A stretch of DNA of 64,000 nucleotides from Alkalitalea saponilacus (GTDB lineage: Bacteria > Bacteroidota > Bacteroidia > Bacteroidales > Marinilabiliaceae). Both the position numbers and the translations under genes were made by a program. Below are positions 37,819 to 45,640 of this stretch, one piece after another; the stretch's first letter is position 1, and each line of letters begins with the position of its first letter. The stretch lies in contig NZ_FUYV01000003.1 in NCBI RefSeq assembly GCF_900168165.1, positions 232,624-296,623 on the forward strand, given 5' to 3'. Under the pieces are notes generated by a model. It worked only from the letters and a program-made list of their open reading frames with translations, ran no database searches and had not been told where the DNA came from.

Positions 37819-38202
37819 ATGTCATTAGGGATAGAAGGAAAAGATTTAGAGAATTTTATCATGGTGGGCGACCGGGTTTTAATTAAACCTAGGTCACCTC
37901 AAAACAAAACCAAGTCTGGTTTGTATTTGCCTCCCAATATTCAGGAAAAGGAGAAGGTGTTATCAGGTTATGTAGTGAAAGTGGGGCCGGGGTATCCCAT
38001 CCCCGCCATTGCCGAAGCCGATGAACCCTGGAAATCTAAAGGGGATGATGTAAAATACGTTCCACTTCAGCCAATGGAAGGGGATTTGGCTGTTTATATG
38101 CAAAACAGTGCCATCGAAATTGAATTTAAAAACGAGAAGTATGTCATCGTGCCTCATTCCGCTATCTTGATGTTAATCAGGGATGAAGGGTTTTTTGATT
38201 AG
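37819..38202 (+). CDS. GroES-like (Cpn10) co-chaperone, orphan
   Basis: 127 residues. The Cpn10 fold is visible: MVGDRVLIKPRSPQNKTKSG near residue 15-34 (first strand and mobile-loop region), GLYLPPNIQEKEKVLSGYVV, VKVGPGYPIPAI, GDLAVYMQNSAIEIEFKNEK and VIVPHSAILMLIRD. At 127 residues it is about 30 longer than classical GroES, with an extra segment at about 65-85 (AEADEPWKSKGDD). No groEL is adjacent, so it is not the canonical groESL copy. Related second GroES-like proteins occur in Bacteroidota. It is divergent from the ClC gene. Start chosen at MSLGIEGKD; the longer ORF from 37747 would overlap the ClC start. Confidence 0.85.
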   Translation: MSLGIEGKDLENFIMVGDRVLIKPRSPQNKTKSGLYLPPNIQEKEKVLSGYVVKVGPGYPIPAIAEADEPWKSKGDDVKYVPLQPMEGDLAVYMQNSAIEIEFKNEKYVIVPHSAILMLIRDEGFFD

Positions 38203-38211
38203 CACACAAGT

Positions 38212-38309
38212 GTCAACTTAACCGTTAAGCTTCGGGTAAACCTAGTGCGCATGGAGGTTCACACTTGGGGGTTAGGAGCGATCGAGGGGCCACTTCGGAT
38301 TTGACTTAA
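38212..38309. repeat. MITE-like element, copy A of a pair
   Basis: About 98 bases closely match 42810-42910 (shared words AACCGTTA, GCTTCGGG, GTGCGC, GAGGTTC, GGGGTTAGG, GAGCGAT or its variant). The ends are inverted-repeat-like (TCAACTTAA and TTGACTTAA). No coding capacity. It fills the gap between the GroES-like gene and the convergent lipoprotein gene. Confidence 0.7.
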
Positions 38310-38311
38310 CT

Positions 38312-39121
38312 CTATCGTCTTGTTAACAACATCCCTTTTATTTGTGTTTGACGAATGATGGTATCTTCCGGAATTGATAACCCGGAGTTGTTTCTGGTAA
38401 AAGTGTGTCCCTGAATCATTTTATCGTATGGCAGTAAAACAAGGAGATCCTGCTCCTTGTTTTGTTTAATTTCGTATAATCCGGTCTCCCTTCTTATTGA
38501 TTCCCCATAACCTTCAATTTTTCCCGTGTATAAAATATATTTCATATTAATGGGGTCTAAATGAAGATTCATGCGGATGCCTTCGCCATCGGTATGCGGA
38601 TATTTTCCGGTATAATGAACCGGGTATTCGCGGGCTACAATTTCGGGATGTTCAATGCCAAAAGCTGCTCTTCTCGACATCACTTCTGATGGAAGAACCG
38701 GCGCGCTTTCTGATGAGGTGAATACTTCACGCAATCCGGGATAAACCAGTTCGGCATAAACCCTGTTGTGGTTGGTGTCGAACATGATGATGCCGAGTGC
38801 CTGGATGGCATCGTCAGGCAAAACACCTATTGAGTATATGACGCGGTCTTTTTTCAGAGCCGATGCGTCCTGCATCAGGAAAAGAAATTCCATATATTTT
38901 TCATCACCCATCATTTTGGTCATGAAATATTCCACTTCAGGCATTGTCCATAGGCCGGTTGAACATGGCTTTCTTCCCACCAAACTGTCCAGTTCAGTCA
39001 ATGAAAATGTAACCGGGTTTTGCACCACAGCAGTGCTGGATTCTTCTTTTTGACTTGTTGACAAGCAGGATGATAGCAGGATTAAGGTTAGTAACGAAAT
39101 TTGAAATAGCATTCGCTTCAT
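38312..39121 (-). CDS. Lipoprotein of unknown function
   Basis: 269 residues. The leader ends in a clear lipobox (LILLSSC, Cys19), so it is an exported lipoprotein. The mature part has no recognised family. Visible features are SLVGRKPCSTGLWTMPEVEY near 47-66, YSIGVLPDDAIQALGIIMFD near 96, NRVYAELVYPGLREV near 118 and a beta-rich C-terminus. It is not a repeat protein. Its neighbours (GroES-like, TonB receptor) do not point to a function. It is convergent with the GroES-like gene, with a MITE-like element in between. Confidence 0.8.
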   Translation of the reverse strand: MKRMLFQISLLTLILLSSCLSTSQKEESSTAVVQNPVTFSLTELDSLVGRKPCSTGLWTMPEVEYFMTKMMGDEKYMEFLFLMQDASALKKDRVIYSIGVLPDDAIQALGIIMFDTNHNRVYAELVYPGLREVFTSSESAPVLPSEVMSRRAAFGIEHPEIVAREYPVHYTGKYPHTDGEGIRMNLHLDPINMKYILYTGKIEGYGESIRRETGLYEIKQNKEQDLLVLLPYDKMIQGHTFTRNNSGLSIPEDTIIRQTQIKGMLLTRR

Positions 39122-39220
39122 GTGTTGTGTTTTGTTTTATTGGGATTCCCTATGCTTCGGGATAAAATCCATTAATTGTCGTGCTCGTGTGGGCTAGAGT
39201 TATAAAAGAGGGTGTTTCGT

Positions 39221-39349
39221 ATGAAAAATACATTGTTTAATTTAGTGGCGTTAGCCCTGACCATCTTCGTAACAACTTTTCTATTAATTTACCAACCGGA
39301 TGTGAAAACTGCAAGTAATATGCCAAAGATGTTGTTTTTTTGCATTTGA
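39221..39349 (+). CDS. Possible 42-residue single-helix membrane peptide
   Basis: An ATG-initiated ORF encodes one hydrophobic helix (NLVALALTIFVTTFLLIY) followed by a short polar tail. It lies alone upstream of the TonB receptor. Part of its DNA (TTAGCCCTGACCATCTTCGT) resembles the repeat word at 5231-5250, so it may be a chance reading of a repeat remnant. No ribosome-binding signal was seen. Weakly supported. Confidence 0.22.
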   Translation: MKNTLFNLVALALTIFVTTFLLIYQPDVKTASNMPKMLFFCI

Positions 39350-39359
39350 ACTTAATGAT

Positions 39360-39387
39360 TTTCGTTTTGTTTAACAACAAAACGAAA
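39360..39387 (+). promoter_or_regulatory. Perfect leader hairpin before the TonB receptor gene
   Basis: TTTCGTTTTGTT (39360-39371) pairs perfectly with AACAAAACGAAA (39376-39387) around loop TAAC. It ends 19 bases before the receptor's ATG. It could be a protein-binding palindrome or a leader structure; no known regulator motif was recognised. Confidence 0.4.
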
Positions 39388-39406
39388 TTTGCTAAACAAT
39401 AAACTT

Positions 39407-41809
39407 ATGAAGAGATATCATACCACATTCCTTTTGGCTTTTATATTGGCTTTCAGCTACTCATCAGCTCAACAAACCACCACGCTTACAGGGGTCATAA
39501 AGGATGCCAATACCAATGAATTACTGCCTTTCACCAATATCATCATATTTAATACAACAACCGGGACTTCCAGTAATGAGGATGGGCGTTTTGAATTTAC
39601 GGGATTGAATGTGGGTTTTGTGCGTCTTCAGGTTTCGAGTTTGGGCTACGAACCATTTATTTCGGAGGAGATATTGCTTTCGGCGATGAGACCAAACTAC
39701 GTTGAAATTGCGTTAACACCTACAACTACTTCACTGGAGGAGGTAAGAGTGGTTGCCAGTCCGTTTGCCCAAAGAATTGAGAGTCCTTTGTCGCTTCAGC
39801 GCATCGGGCTCGATGTAATTGAAAGAAGTGCAGGCGCCAGTCGTGATTTTTCAAAAGTATTACAGAGTTTTCCCGGGGTGGGGAGCACCACCTCTTTTCG
39901 AAACGAGCTGATTGTGCGTGGCGGGGGGCCGGCTGAAAATCGCTTTTACCTGGATGGCATTGAGATTCCTGTGCTGAATCATTTCTCAACTCAGGGTGCA
40001 TCCGGGGGGCCGGTTGGAATTCTAAATGTGGATTTTATCAGAGAGGTTGACTTTTACAGCAGTGCGTTTCCGGCCTCAAGAGGCAACGCTTTGAGTTCGG
40101 TTTTCGAATTCCGACAGATTGACCCCAATCCAGAGAGACCTGCTTTTAAGGCTACAGTAGGTGCTTCGGAGCTCTCATTGTCTGTTAATACACCAATTAC
40201 AGAAAACACCTCAGGGTTGTTTTCTGTGCGTCGTTCCTATCTGCAGTTTCTGTTCGACCAATTGGGCTTGCCATTTCTTCCCACGTTTAACGATTTTCAG
40301 TTTGTAACCAAAACTAAACTCAACAGGCGCGATGAAATTACATTCCTGGGAGTGGGTGCATTGGACCAATTTAGATTGAACTCTTCACCGGACGACACAG
40401 AAGAGAACCGTTACATTTTAAGTTATCTGCCGGTTAATGAGCAGTGGAATTACACGCTGGGTGCTTCATATCGTCGGTTTATCGGTAGTAACAATTTTTT
40501 AGTCGCGCTCAGTCGGAACCATTTAAACAACACCATTTTTAAATATGCTGATAATGATGACAGTTCCCCGGATAACCTCTTAAACGATTATGTTTCCGAT
40601 GAGATTGAGAATAAATTAAGATTTGAGTTTGTGGCAAACCCGGGTGAATACCGTTTGAGTGCAGGTTTTAACCTTGAACATGCTAATTATTATAACCGCA
40701 CCACCAACCGCATTTTTGTAAACGATGTTTCTCGTTTAATTGATTATGAAACGAATCTGGACTTGTTTAAATATGGGGTTTTCGGGTCGGTTTCACGACG
40801 GATGTTAGAAGAGCGTTTACGTCTCTCGGGAGGGGTAAGAGTTGATGCCAACTCTTTCAGCAGTTCCATGCGAAATCCGTTGGATCAGATAAGCCCCCGC
40901 GCATCTGCTTCTTACGCTTTCCTACCTGAGTTTTTGGTCAATGCTTCTGTTGGCAGGTATTATCAGCTGCCACCATACACCACACTTGGGTTTCGTGATG
41001 AGAACGGGGTGTTACAAAACCGTTTCAACAATCTGAAGTATATCCGTGCCGACCATTTTGTTGCCGGTTTTGAATATAGAATAAACAGCAACACACGAGC
41101 CACCATCGAAGGTTTCAGAAAAAGATATGCCGATTATCCATTGTCGGTTAACGAAGGCATTTCGCTAGCCAGTAAGGGAGCCGATTTTGGCGTATTGGGT
41201 GATGAGGAGGTAACTCCTGATAGTAAAGGACGTGCCTATGGCGCTGAATTTTTAATTCAGCGTCGTTCTCCAGAAGGGTTAAGCTATATTTTGGCCTACA
41301 CCTGGGTGAACAGTGAGTTTACCGATGCCTCAGGTGATTATGTTGCATCGTCCTGGGACAGTGGCCATCTTCTCACCTTAACCGTTAATAAAAACTTTAA
41401 CCGCAATTGGGATGCCGGCCTCAAGTGGCGTTACATTGGGGCATTGCCTTATACCCCTTTTGACCGGAACACTTCTGAACTCGTGGAAGCATGGGATGTA
41501 AGAGGAAGAGAATACCTGGATTTCTCAAGATTTAATCAGGAGAGATTGGATCCGTTTCATCAACTTGATTTACGGGTGGATAAAACCTTCTTTTTCGAAC
41601 GTTTCTCTTTAGGTTTGTATCTGGATATTCAAAATGTGTATAATTTCCAGAGCAGAAACCCTGCACGTTTGGTTCAGGCACTGGATGAAAATGATTCACC
41701 AATCATTTTCACTGCCGAAAATGACTCCCGCCCAAGATATGAATTGAGAGAGCTAAGGACCTCTTCTGGAACGGTTTTGCCGTCTATTGGGGTAATCCTT
41801 GAGTTTTAA
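39407..41809 (+). CDS. TonB-dependent receptor with N-terminal CarboxypepD_reg-like domain
   Basis: 800 residues. Signal peptide about 1-22 (ending SSAQQ). A carboxypeptidase-regulatory-like beta sandwich spans about 25-110 (LTGVIKDANTNELLPFTNII, then GRFEFTGLNVGFVRLQVSSL). The plug is at about 115-235 with QSFPGVGSTTSFRNELIVRG and FYLDGIEIPVLNHFS. A 22-strand barrel extends to the C-terminal Phe (VLPSIGVILEF). It imports a TonB-energised ligand across the outer membrane. No SusD homologue is nearby, so it is not a glycan SusC; the substrate is unknown. The long ORF opens at a TTG at 39389, and ATG 39407 is preferred. A perfect hairpin precedes it. Confidence 0.93.
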   Translation: MKRYHTTFLLAFILAFSYSSAQQTTTLTGVIKDANTNELLPFTNIIIFNTTTGTSSNEDGRFEFTGLNVGFVRLQVSSLGYEPFISEEILLSAMRPNYVEIALTPTTTSLEEVRVVASPFAQRIESPLSLQRIGLDVIERSAGASRDFSKVLQSFPGVGSTTSFRNELIVRGGGPAENRFYLDGIEIPVLNHFSTQGASGGPVGILNVDFIREVDFYSSAFPASRGNALSSVFEFRQIDPNPERPAFKATVGASELSLSVNTPITENTSGLFSVRRSYLQFLFDQLGLPFLPTFNDFQFVTKTKLNRRDEITFLGVGALDQFRLNSSPDDTEENRYILSYLPVNEQWNYTLGASYRRFIGSNNFLVALSRNHLNNTIFKYADNDDSSPDNLLNDYVSDEIENKLRFEFVANPGEYRLSAGFNLEHANYYNRTTNRIFVNDVSRLIDYETNLDLFKYGVFGSVSRRMLEERLRLSGGVRVDANSFSSSMRNPLDQISPRASASYAFLPEFLVNASVGRYYQLPPYTTLGFRDENGVLQNRFNNLKYIRADHFVAGFEYRINSNTRATIEGFRKRYADYPLSVNEGISLASKGADFGVLGDEEVTPDSKGRAYGAEFLIQRRSPEGLSYILAYTWVNSEFTDASGDYVASSWDSGHLLTLTVNKNFNRNWDAGLKWRYIGALPYTPFDRNTSELVEAWDVRGREYLDFSRFNQERLDPFHQLDLRVDKTFFFERFSLGLYLDIQNVYNFQSRNPARLVQALDENDSPIIFTAENDSRPRYELRELRTSSGTVLPSIGVILEF

Positions 41810-41843
41810 GTCCTCAATCGTTCTACATTGTCTTAATTAACTC

Positions 41844-41851
41844 TATCTTTG
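41844..41851 (+). promoter_or_regulatory. Candidate -7 box upstream of the NMO/FabK-like gene
   Basis: TATCTTTG is a full match to TAnnTTTG and lies 22 bases before the ATG at 41873. A possible -33 TTG is close upstream at 41828-41830. It suggests the gene has its own promoter after the TonB receptor. Confidence 0.45.
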
Positions 41852-41872
41852 TAGGTTCAAAATACAATTAAA

Positions 41873-42808
41873 ATGCAAAAAAGCAGGATAACTGAACTTT
41901 TCAATATAGAGTATCCCGTGATTCAGGGAGGAATGGTCTGGTGCAGTGGATGGAAACTGGCATCAGCAGTAAGTAATTGCGGTGGTTTGGGATTGTTGGG
42001 GGCAGGAAGTATGTATCCCGATGTGCTTCAGCATCACATTCGTCAGATGAAACAGGCAACTTCAAACCCCTGGGGGGTCAATGTTCCATTGCTCTACCCC
42101 AACATTGATGAGTTGATGAATATCATTGTGGAAGAGGAGGTGAAAATAGTGTTTACCTCTGCGGGAAGTCCGGCCAAATGGACAGGCTTTCTTAAATCTC
42201 ACGGAATAACGGTAGTTCATGTGATAGCCAACAGCCGTTTTGCTGCCAAATGCGAAGAAGCAGGTGTAGATGCCATTGTTGCCGAAGGATTTGAAGCAGG
42301 AGGACATAATGGGAGAGAGGAGACAACCACGCTGACCCTGATTCCTTTAATCCGCAAGGCAACATCGTTGCCTTTGATTGCCGCCGGTGGAATTGGCGCA
42401 GGAGAGCAGGTTTTAGCTGCCATGGTTCTGGGTGCCGAAGGGGTGCAGATTGGTTCCCGGTTTGCCTTATCCGCTGAATCATCGGCGCATGAGGCTTTTA
42501 AACAATATGCCATAGCCGCGAAGGAGGGTGATACCATGCTCTCATTGAAAAAGCTGGCACCAGTGAGGTTGTTGCGCAATCGTTTCTTCGAGCTTGTTCG
42601 CGAGGCAGAATTACGTGGAGCCACTCCGGAGGAGTTGTCTCAGTTATTGGGGCGTGGCAGAGCAAAGAAGGGGATGTTTGAAGGCGATTTAGATGAAGGT
42701 GAGCTGGAAATTGGCCAGGTGGCTGCGTTGGTGGATAAACTTCAAAGTGTGGCCGATATTTTTGAAGACTTAAAATCAGGTTATAACGAAGCACGGTTAA
42801 GGATTTAG
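41873..42808 (+). CDS. FMN-dependent nitronate monooxygenase / FabK-type enoyl-ACP reductase family enzyme
   Basis: 311 residues, a TIM-barrel flavoenzyme. FMN motifs: YPVIQGGMVWCSG (residues 14-26), VIAEGFEAGGHNG-type loop with catalytic His145 (AEGFEAGGHNGRE), IAAGGIGAGEQVLAAM and EGVQIGSRFALSAES. The AEGFEAGGH stretch and the C-terminal GDLDEGELEIGQVAALVD resemble both nitronate monooxygenases and FabK, which catalyses the last step of fatty-acid elongation. The two cannot be separated by eye. Other Bacteroidota carry FabI as well, which matters for the choice. It has its own candidate promoter and is followed by MITE-like copy B. Confidence 0.85.
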   Translation: MQKSRITELFNIEYPVIQGGMVWCSGWKLASAVSNCGGLGLLGAGSMYPDVLQHHIRQMKQATSNPWGVNVPLLYPNIDELMNIIVEEEVKIVFTSAGSPAKWTGFLKSHGITVVHVIANSRFAAKCEEAGVDAIVAEGFEAGGHNGREETTTLTLIPLIRKATSLPLIAAGGIGAGEQVLAAMVLGAEGVQIGSRFALSAESSAHEAFKQYAIAAKEGDTMLSLKKLAPVRLLRNRFFELVREAELRGATPEELSQLLGRGRAKKGMFEGDLDEGELEIGQVAALVDKLQSVADIFEDLKSGYNEARLRI

Positions 42809-42809
42809 T

Positions 42810-42910
42810 ATCAAATCAACCGTTAGGCTTCGGGCAAACTTGGTGCGCTTAGAGGTTCCCCCATTGGGGTTAGGGGTGAGCGATGGAGATACTTCCAATT
42901 TGATTTGACA
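42810..42910. repeat. MITE-like element, copy B of a pair
   Basis: It matches 38212-38309 over its whole length. The ends TCAAATCAA (42811-42819) and TTGATTTGA (42900-42908) are a perfect 9-bp inverted repeat. It lies between the NMO/FabK-like gene and the first M16 peptidase. No coding capacity. Confidence 0.72.
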
Positions 42911-42948
42911 TTGGAATAAGTAAATCATTAAAAATTAGATAAAACTCT

Positions 42949-44190
42949 ATGATAGAAATATACAAACATCAGTTGGCAAACGGGTTAAAGATTGTGGTTC
43001 ATCCAGATATCACAACACCTTTGGTAGCTGTAAACCTGCTTTACGATGTGGGTGCGAGAGATGAAGCCCCTGATAAGACAGGATTTGCACATTTGTTTGA
43101 ACATCTGATGTTTGGCGGAAGTGTGAACGTACCATCCTACGATGAGCCTCTGCAAAGGGTAGGAGGTGAGAACAACGCCTGGACCAGCAATGATTTCACC
43201 AACTACTACGTGACTTTGCCGGCAGCCAATATTGAAACTGCTTTTTGGCTCGAGTCGGACAGAATGCTGGAGCTGAATTTTACCGATAAAAACCTTGAAG
43301 TGCAACGAAAGGTGGTGATTGAGGAGTTCAAACAGCGTTACCTGAACCAGCCCTATGGCGACATTCCTCTTCTTACGCGGCCTATGGCTTACAAACAGCA
43401 TCCTTATCAGTGGCCAACCATTGGTAAAGACATCAGCCACATCGAAAATGCCACCATGGACGATGTCAAGAACTTCTTTTATCGTCACTATGCCCCCAAT
43501 AATGCTGTGTTGTCAGTTTCAGGAAATGTGCAACCCGACAGCGTTTTTAAACTGGCCGAAAAATGGTTTGGTGACATCCCCCGCAGGGATGTTCCGGTTC
43601 GAAATATTCCGGCTGAACTCCCACAACAGGAAGCACGTTTTCTCCAAGTAAAACGTGATGTGCCGGCGCATCTGCTCAATATTCATTTTCACATCGGCGC
43701 ACGGAGGGACGATGATTTCTGCATCAACGACCTGTTATCTGATATTTTATCAAATGGTCCTTCATCACGATTGATTCAATCGCTCATAAAGGATAAGCAA
43801 CTGTTTTCAGATGTAAATGCTTATATTTCAGGTGATATGGATCCCGGTTTATTCGCCGTCACAGGGCGATTAATGCCGGGGATAAAAATGAAAGATGCGG
43901 AAGATGCCGTTTGGAACGAATTGCATTCGATTACTAACACTCTGGTGGATGACAGAGAGTTGCAGAAAGTTAAAAACAAGATTGAATCCAATCTTGTTTT
44001 CGCTGAAATCAGTTTTTTAAATAAGGCCATGAACATGGCGCAGTATGAATTGATGGGTGATGCGGAGAATATCAATCGTGAAATAGAGCACTACAGGGCA
44101 GTCACAGCAGAGCAGATTCAGGCAACTGCCGGTAGCGTTTTCCGAAAAGAAAACAGCTCAACCCTTCATTACCTGGCCGAAAAAGGGTGA
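42949..44190 (+). CDS. M16 zinc peptidase, catalytic subunit type
   Basis: 413 residues, an M16 (pitrilysin/processing-peptidase-like) metallopeptidase. The inverted zinc motif HLFEH is at 48-52 (GFAHLFEHLMFGG), with the third zinc ligand among EE at 125-126 (RKVVIEEFKQRY). QPYGDIPLLTRPMAYKQHPY and NAVLSVSGNVQPDSVF are family features. No signal peptide is evident, which suggests a cytoplasmic or unusually exported enzyme that degrades short peptides. The next gene, 57 bases downstream, encodes the inactive-type partner; in known M16B systems such pairs form a heterodimer clamshell. ATG at 42949. Confidence 0.93.
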   Translation: MIEIYKHQLANGLKIVVHPDITTPLVAVNLLYDVGARDEAPDKTGFAHLFEHLMFGGSVNVPSYDEPLQRVGGENNAWTSNDFTNYYVTLPAANIETAFWLESDRMLELNFTDKNLEVQRKVVIEEFKQRYLNQPYGDIPLLTRPMAYKQHPYQWPTIGKDISHIENATMDDVKNFFYRHYAPNNAVLSVSGNVQPDSVFKLAEKWFGDIPRRDVPVRNIPAELPQQEARFLQVKRDVPAHLLNIHFHIGARRDDDFCINDLLSDILSNGPSSRLIQSLIKDKQLFSDVNAYISGDMDPGLFAVTGRLMPGIKMKDAEDAVWNELHSITNTLVDDRELQKVKNKIESNLVFAEISFLNKAMNMAQYELMGDAENINREIEHYRAVTAEQIQATAGSVFRKENSSTLHYLAEKG

Positions 44191-44247
44191 TGAGGTGGAT
44201 TTAAGCTGAAATCGAAATATGCAACAAACAGACAAAAGAATTTTTAT

Positions 44248-45534
44248 ATGCACATAAAACCAGACCGGTCGAAAGGGCCGGCCTTCGAAACCATAAACCA
44301 GATCGGTTTTTTGCCGGTTGCCGGTTTGAGTTTGCCCAACGGCATTGAGGTTTCAATGATAACAGCCGGAAGCCAGGACGTGACAAAAATCGACTGGATG
44401 TTTCCGGCCGGAGCTGTGCAGGCGGGTAAACCATTATTGGCATCCACTGTTGGAAACCTGTTGATGGAAGGTACCACGAGTCGGACTTCTCAGGAGATTT
44501 CCGGTATGCTCGATTTTTATGGTGCGTACCTTAGCACCCAGACTTTTTACCACAACACGGTGGTTACACTGATTTGTCTGACCAAAGAACTTCCGGATAT
44601 GTTGCCATTGGTAGAAGATATTATTAAAAATCCGGCTTTCGATAAGCGCGAAACAGATATCTATATTAATAAACGACGACAGGAGTATATTCTCGACTCA
44701 GAAAAGGTGAAGACCATTGCAGCAAGGCGGTTTCCCGAGGTTGTTTTCGGAGCAAACCATCCTTATGGAAAAACTTTGAAATTGTCTCATTTTGATGAGC
44801 TGACCCGGGATGAATTGTTTGAATTTCACAAAAATGCCTATACTCCCTTAGGATGTAGAATCATTGTATCCGGCCAACCGGGAAATGAAATCGGAGATTT
44901 GTTGGTCAAGTATTTCGGTTCCTCACAGTGGCTCCCCGGAACGGTCAATTTAAATGGTGTTGGCGAGATTGAGCCTTTGGGACAAAAGGTGCATCTCATA
45001 GAAAAGGAAGGGGCTTTGCAATCGGCTCTTCGCATAGGCCGGCCACTTTTTAATAATAATCACCCTGATTTTATTCCCCTGCAAATTGTGAATACCATTT
45101 TGGGAGGGTATTTTGGCTCGCGGCTAATGACTTCGGTTCGCGAAGAGAAAGGGCTTACCTATGGAATTGGTTCAAATATTGTAGCCTATAAAAATGGCGG
45201 GATGTGGGTTATTGGCTCAGAGGTGATGGGCGAAATGCGGCAGGCTGCCGTTGGTGCCATCATTGATGAGATGGTTCGATTAACGAAAGAACCTGTGCCT
45301 GAAAATGAATTAGAGGTTGTTAAAAATTATATGTTGGGGGAATTGATGCGCAATTTTGATGGCCCTTTTTCAACATCGGATATATTCAGATCATTGTGGG
45401 AATATGATTTGGATTTTACTTTTTATGCAAAAATGGTGGAGGAGATAACCAAAATTGATCAGCAACGTATCATGCAGTTATCCGAAAAGTATTTGAACCC
45501 CGACGACTTTTATGTCGTCGTTGCCGGAAAATAG
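44248..45534 (+). CDS. M16 peptidase-like protein, non-catalytic partner
   Basis: 428 residues. It has the M16 fold but no HxxEH: at the corresponding place it reads LLASTVGNLLMEGTTSRTSQ. The substrate-binding R/Y region is present as GYFGSRLMTSVREEKGLTYG. GKTLKLSHFDELTRDELFEF and RIIVSGQPGNEIGDLLVKYF are M16 features. It likely forms a heterodimer with the upstream zinc-bearing subunit. ATG at 44248; the 57-base spacing and shared strand suggest one operon. No leader peptide. Confidence 0.92.
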   Translation: MHIKPDRSKGPAFETINQIGFLPVAGLSLPNGIEVSMITAGSQDVTKIDWMFPAGAVQAGKPLLASTVGNLLMEGTTSRTSQEISGMLDFYGAYLSTQTFYHNTVVTLICLTKELPDMLPLVEDIIKNPAFDKRETDIYINKRRQEYILDSEKVKTIAARRFPEVVFGANHPYGKTLKLSHFDELTRDELFEFHKNAYTPLGCRIIVSGQPGNEIGDLLVKYFGSSQWLPGTVNLNGVGEIEPLGQKVHLIEKEGALQSALRIGRPLFNNNHPDFIPLQIVNTILGGYFGSRLMTSVREEKGLTYGIGSNIVAYKNGGMWVIGSEVMGEMRQAAVGAIIDEMVRLTKEPVPENELEVVKNYMLGELMRNFDGPFSTSDIFRSLWEYDLDFTFYAKMVEEITKIDQQRIMQLSEKYLNPDDFYVVVAGK

Positions 45535-45596
45535 TTGACCAAAAGTGACTAAATTGCTATTTTGAAATTCCGCTGATTGGGATTTTGTTATTCTTA

Positions 45597-45639
45597 ATAT
45601 CTAATAGTCTAAAATCTAAATAGTCTAACGATCAATCTA
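45597..45639. repeat. Short TCTAA-word array directly before the RelA/SpoT gene
   Basis: The run alternates ATCTAATAG, TCTAAA, ATCTAAATAG, TCTAAC and ends 2 bases before the ATG at 45641. Similar words occur at 26846-26890 and 22849-22890. It occupies the translation-initiation region of the downstream gene. Confidence 0.45.
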
Positions 45640-45640
45640 T

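Noticed and set aside
42985..43488. 167-codon ORF on the minus strand inside the first M16 peptidase gene
   Set aside because: Antisense to a gene with intact zinc motif; the translated sequence has no domain and no start context.
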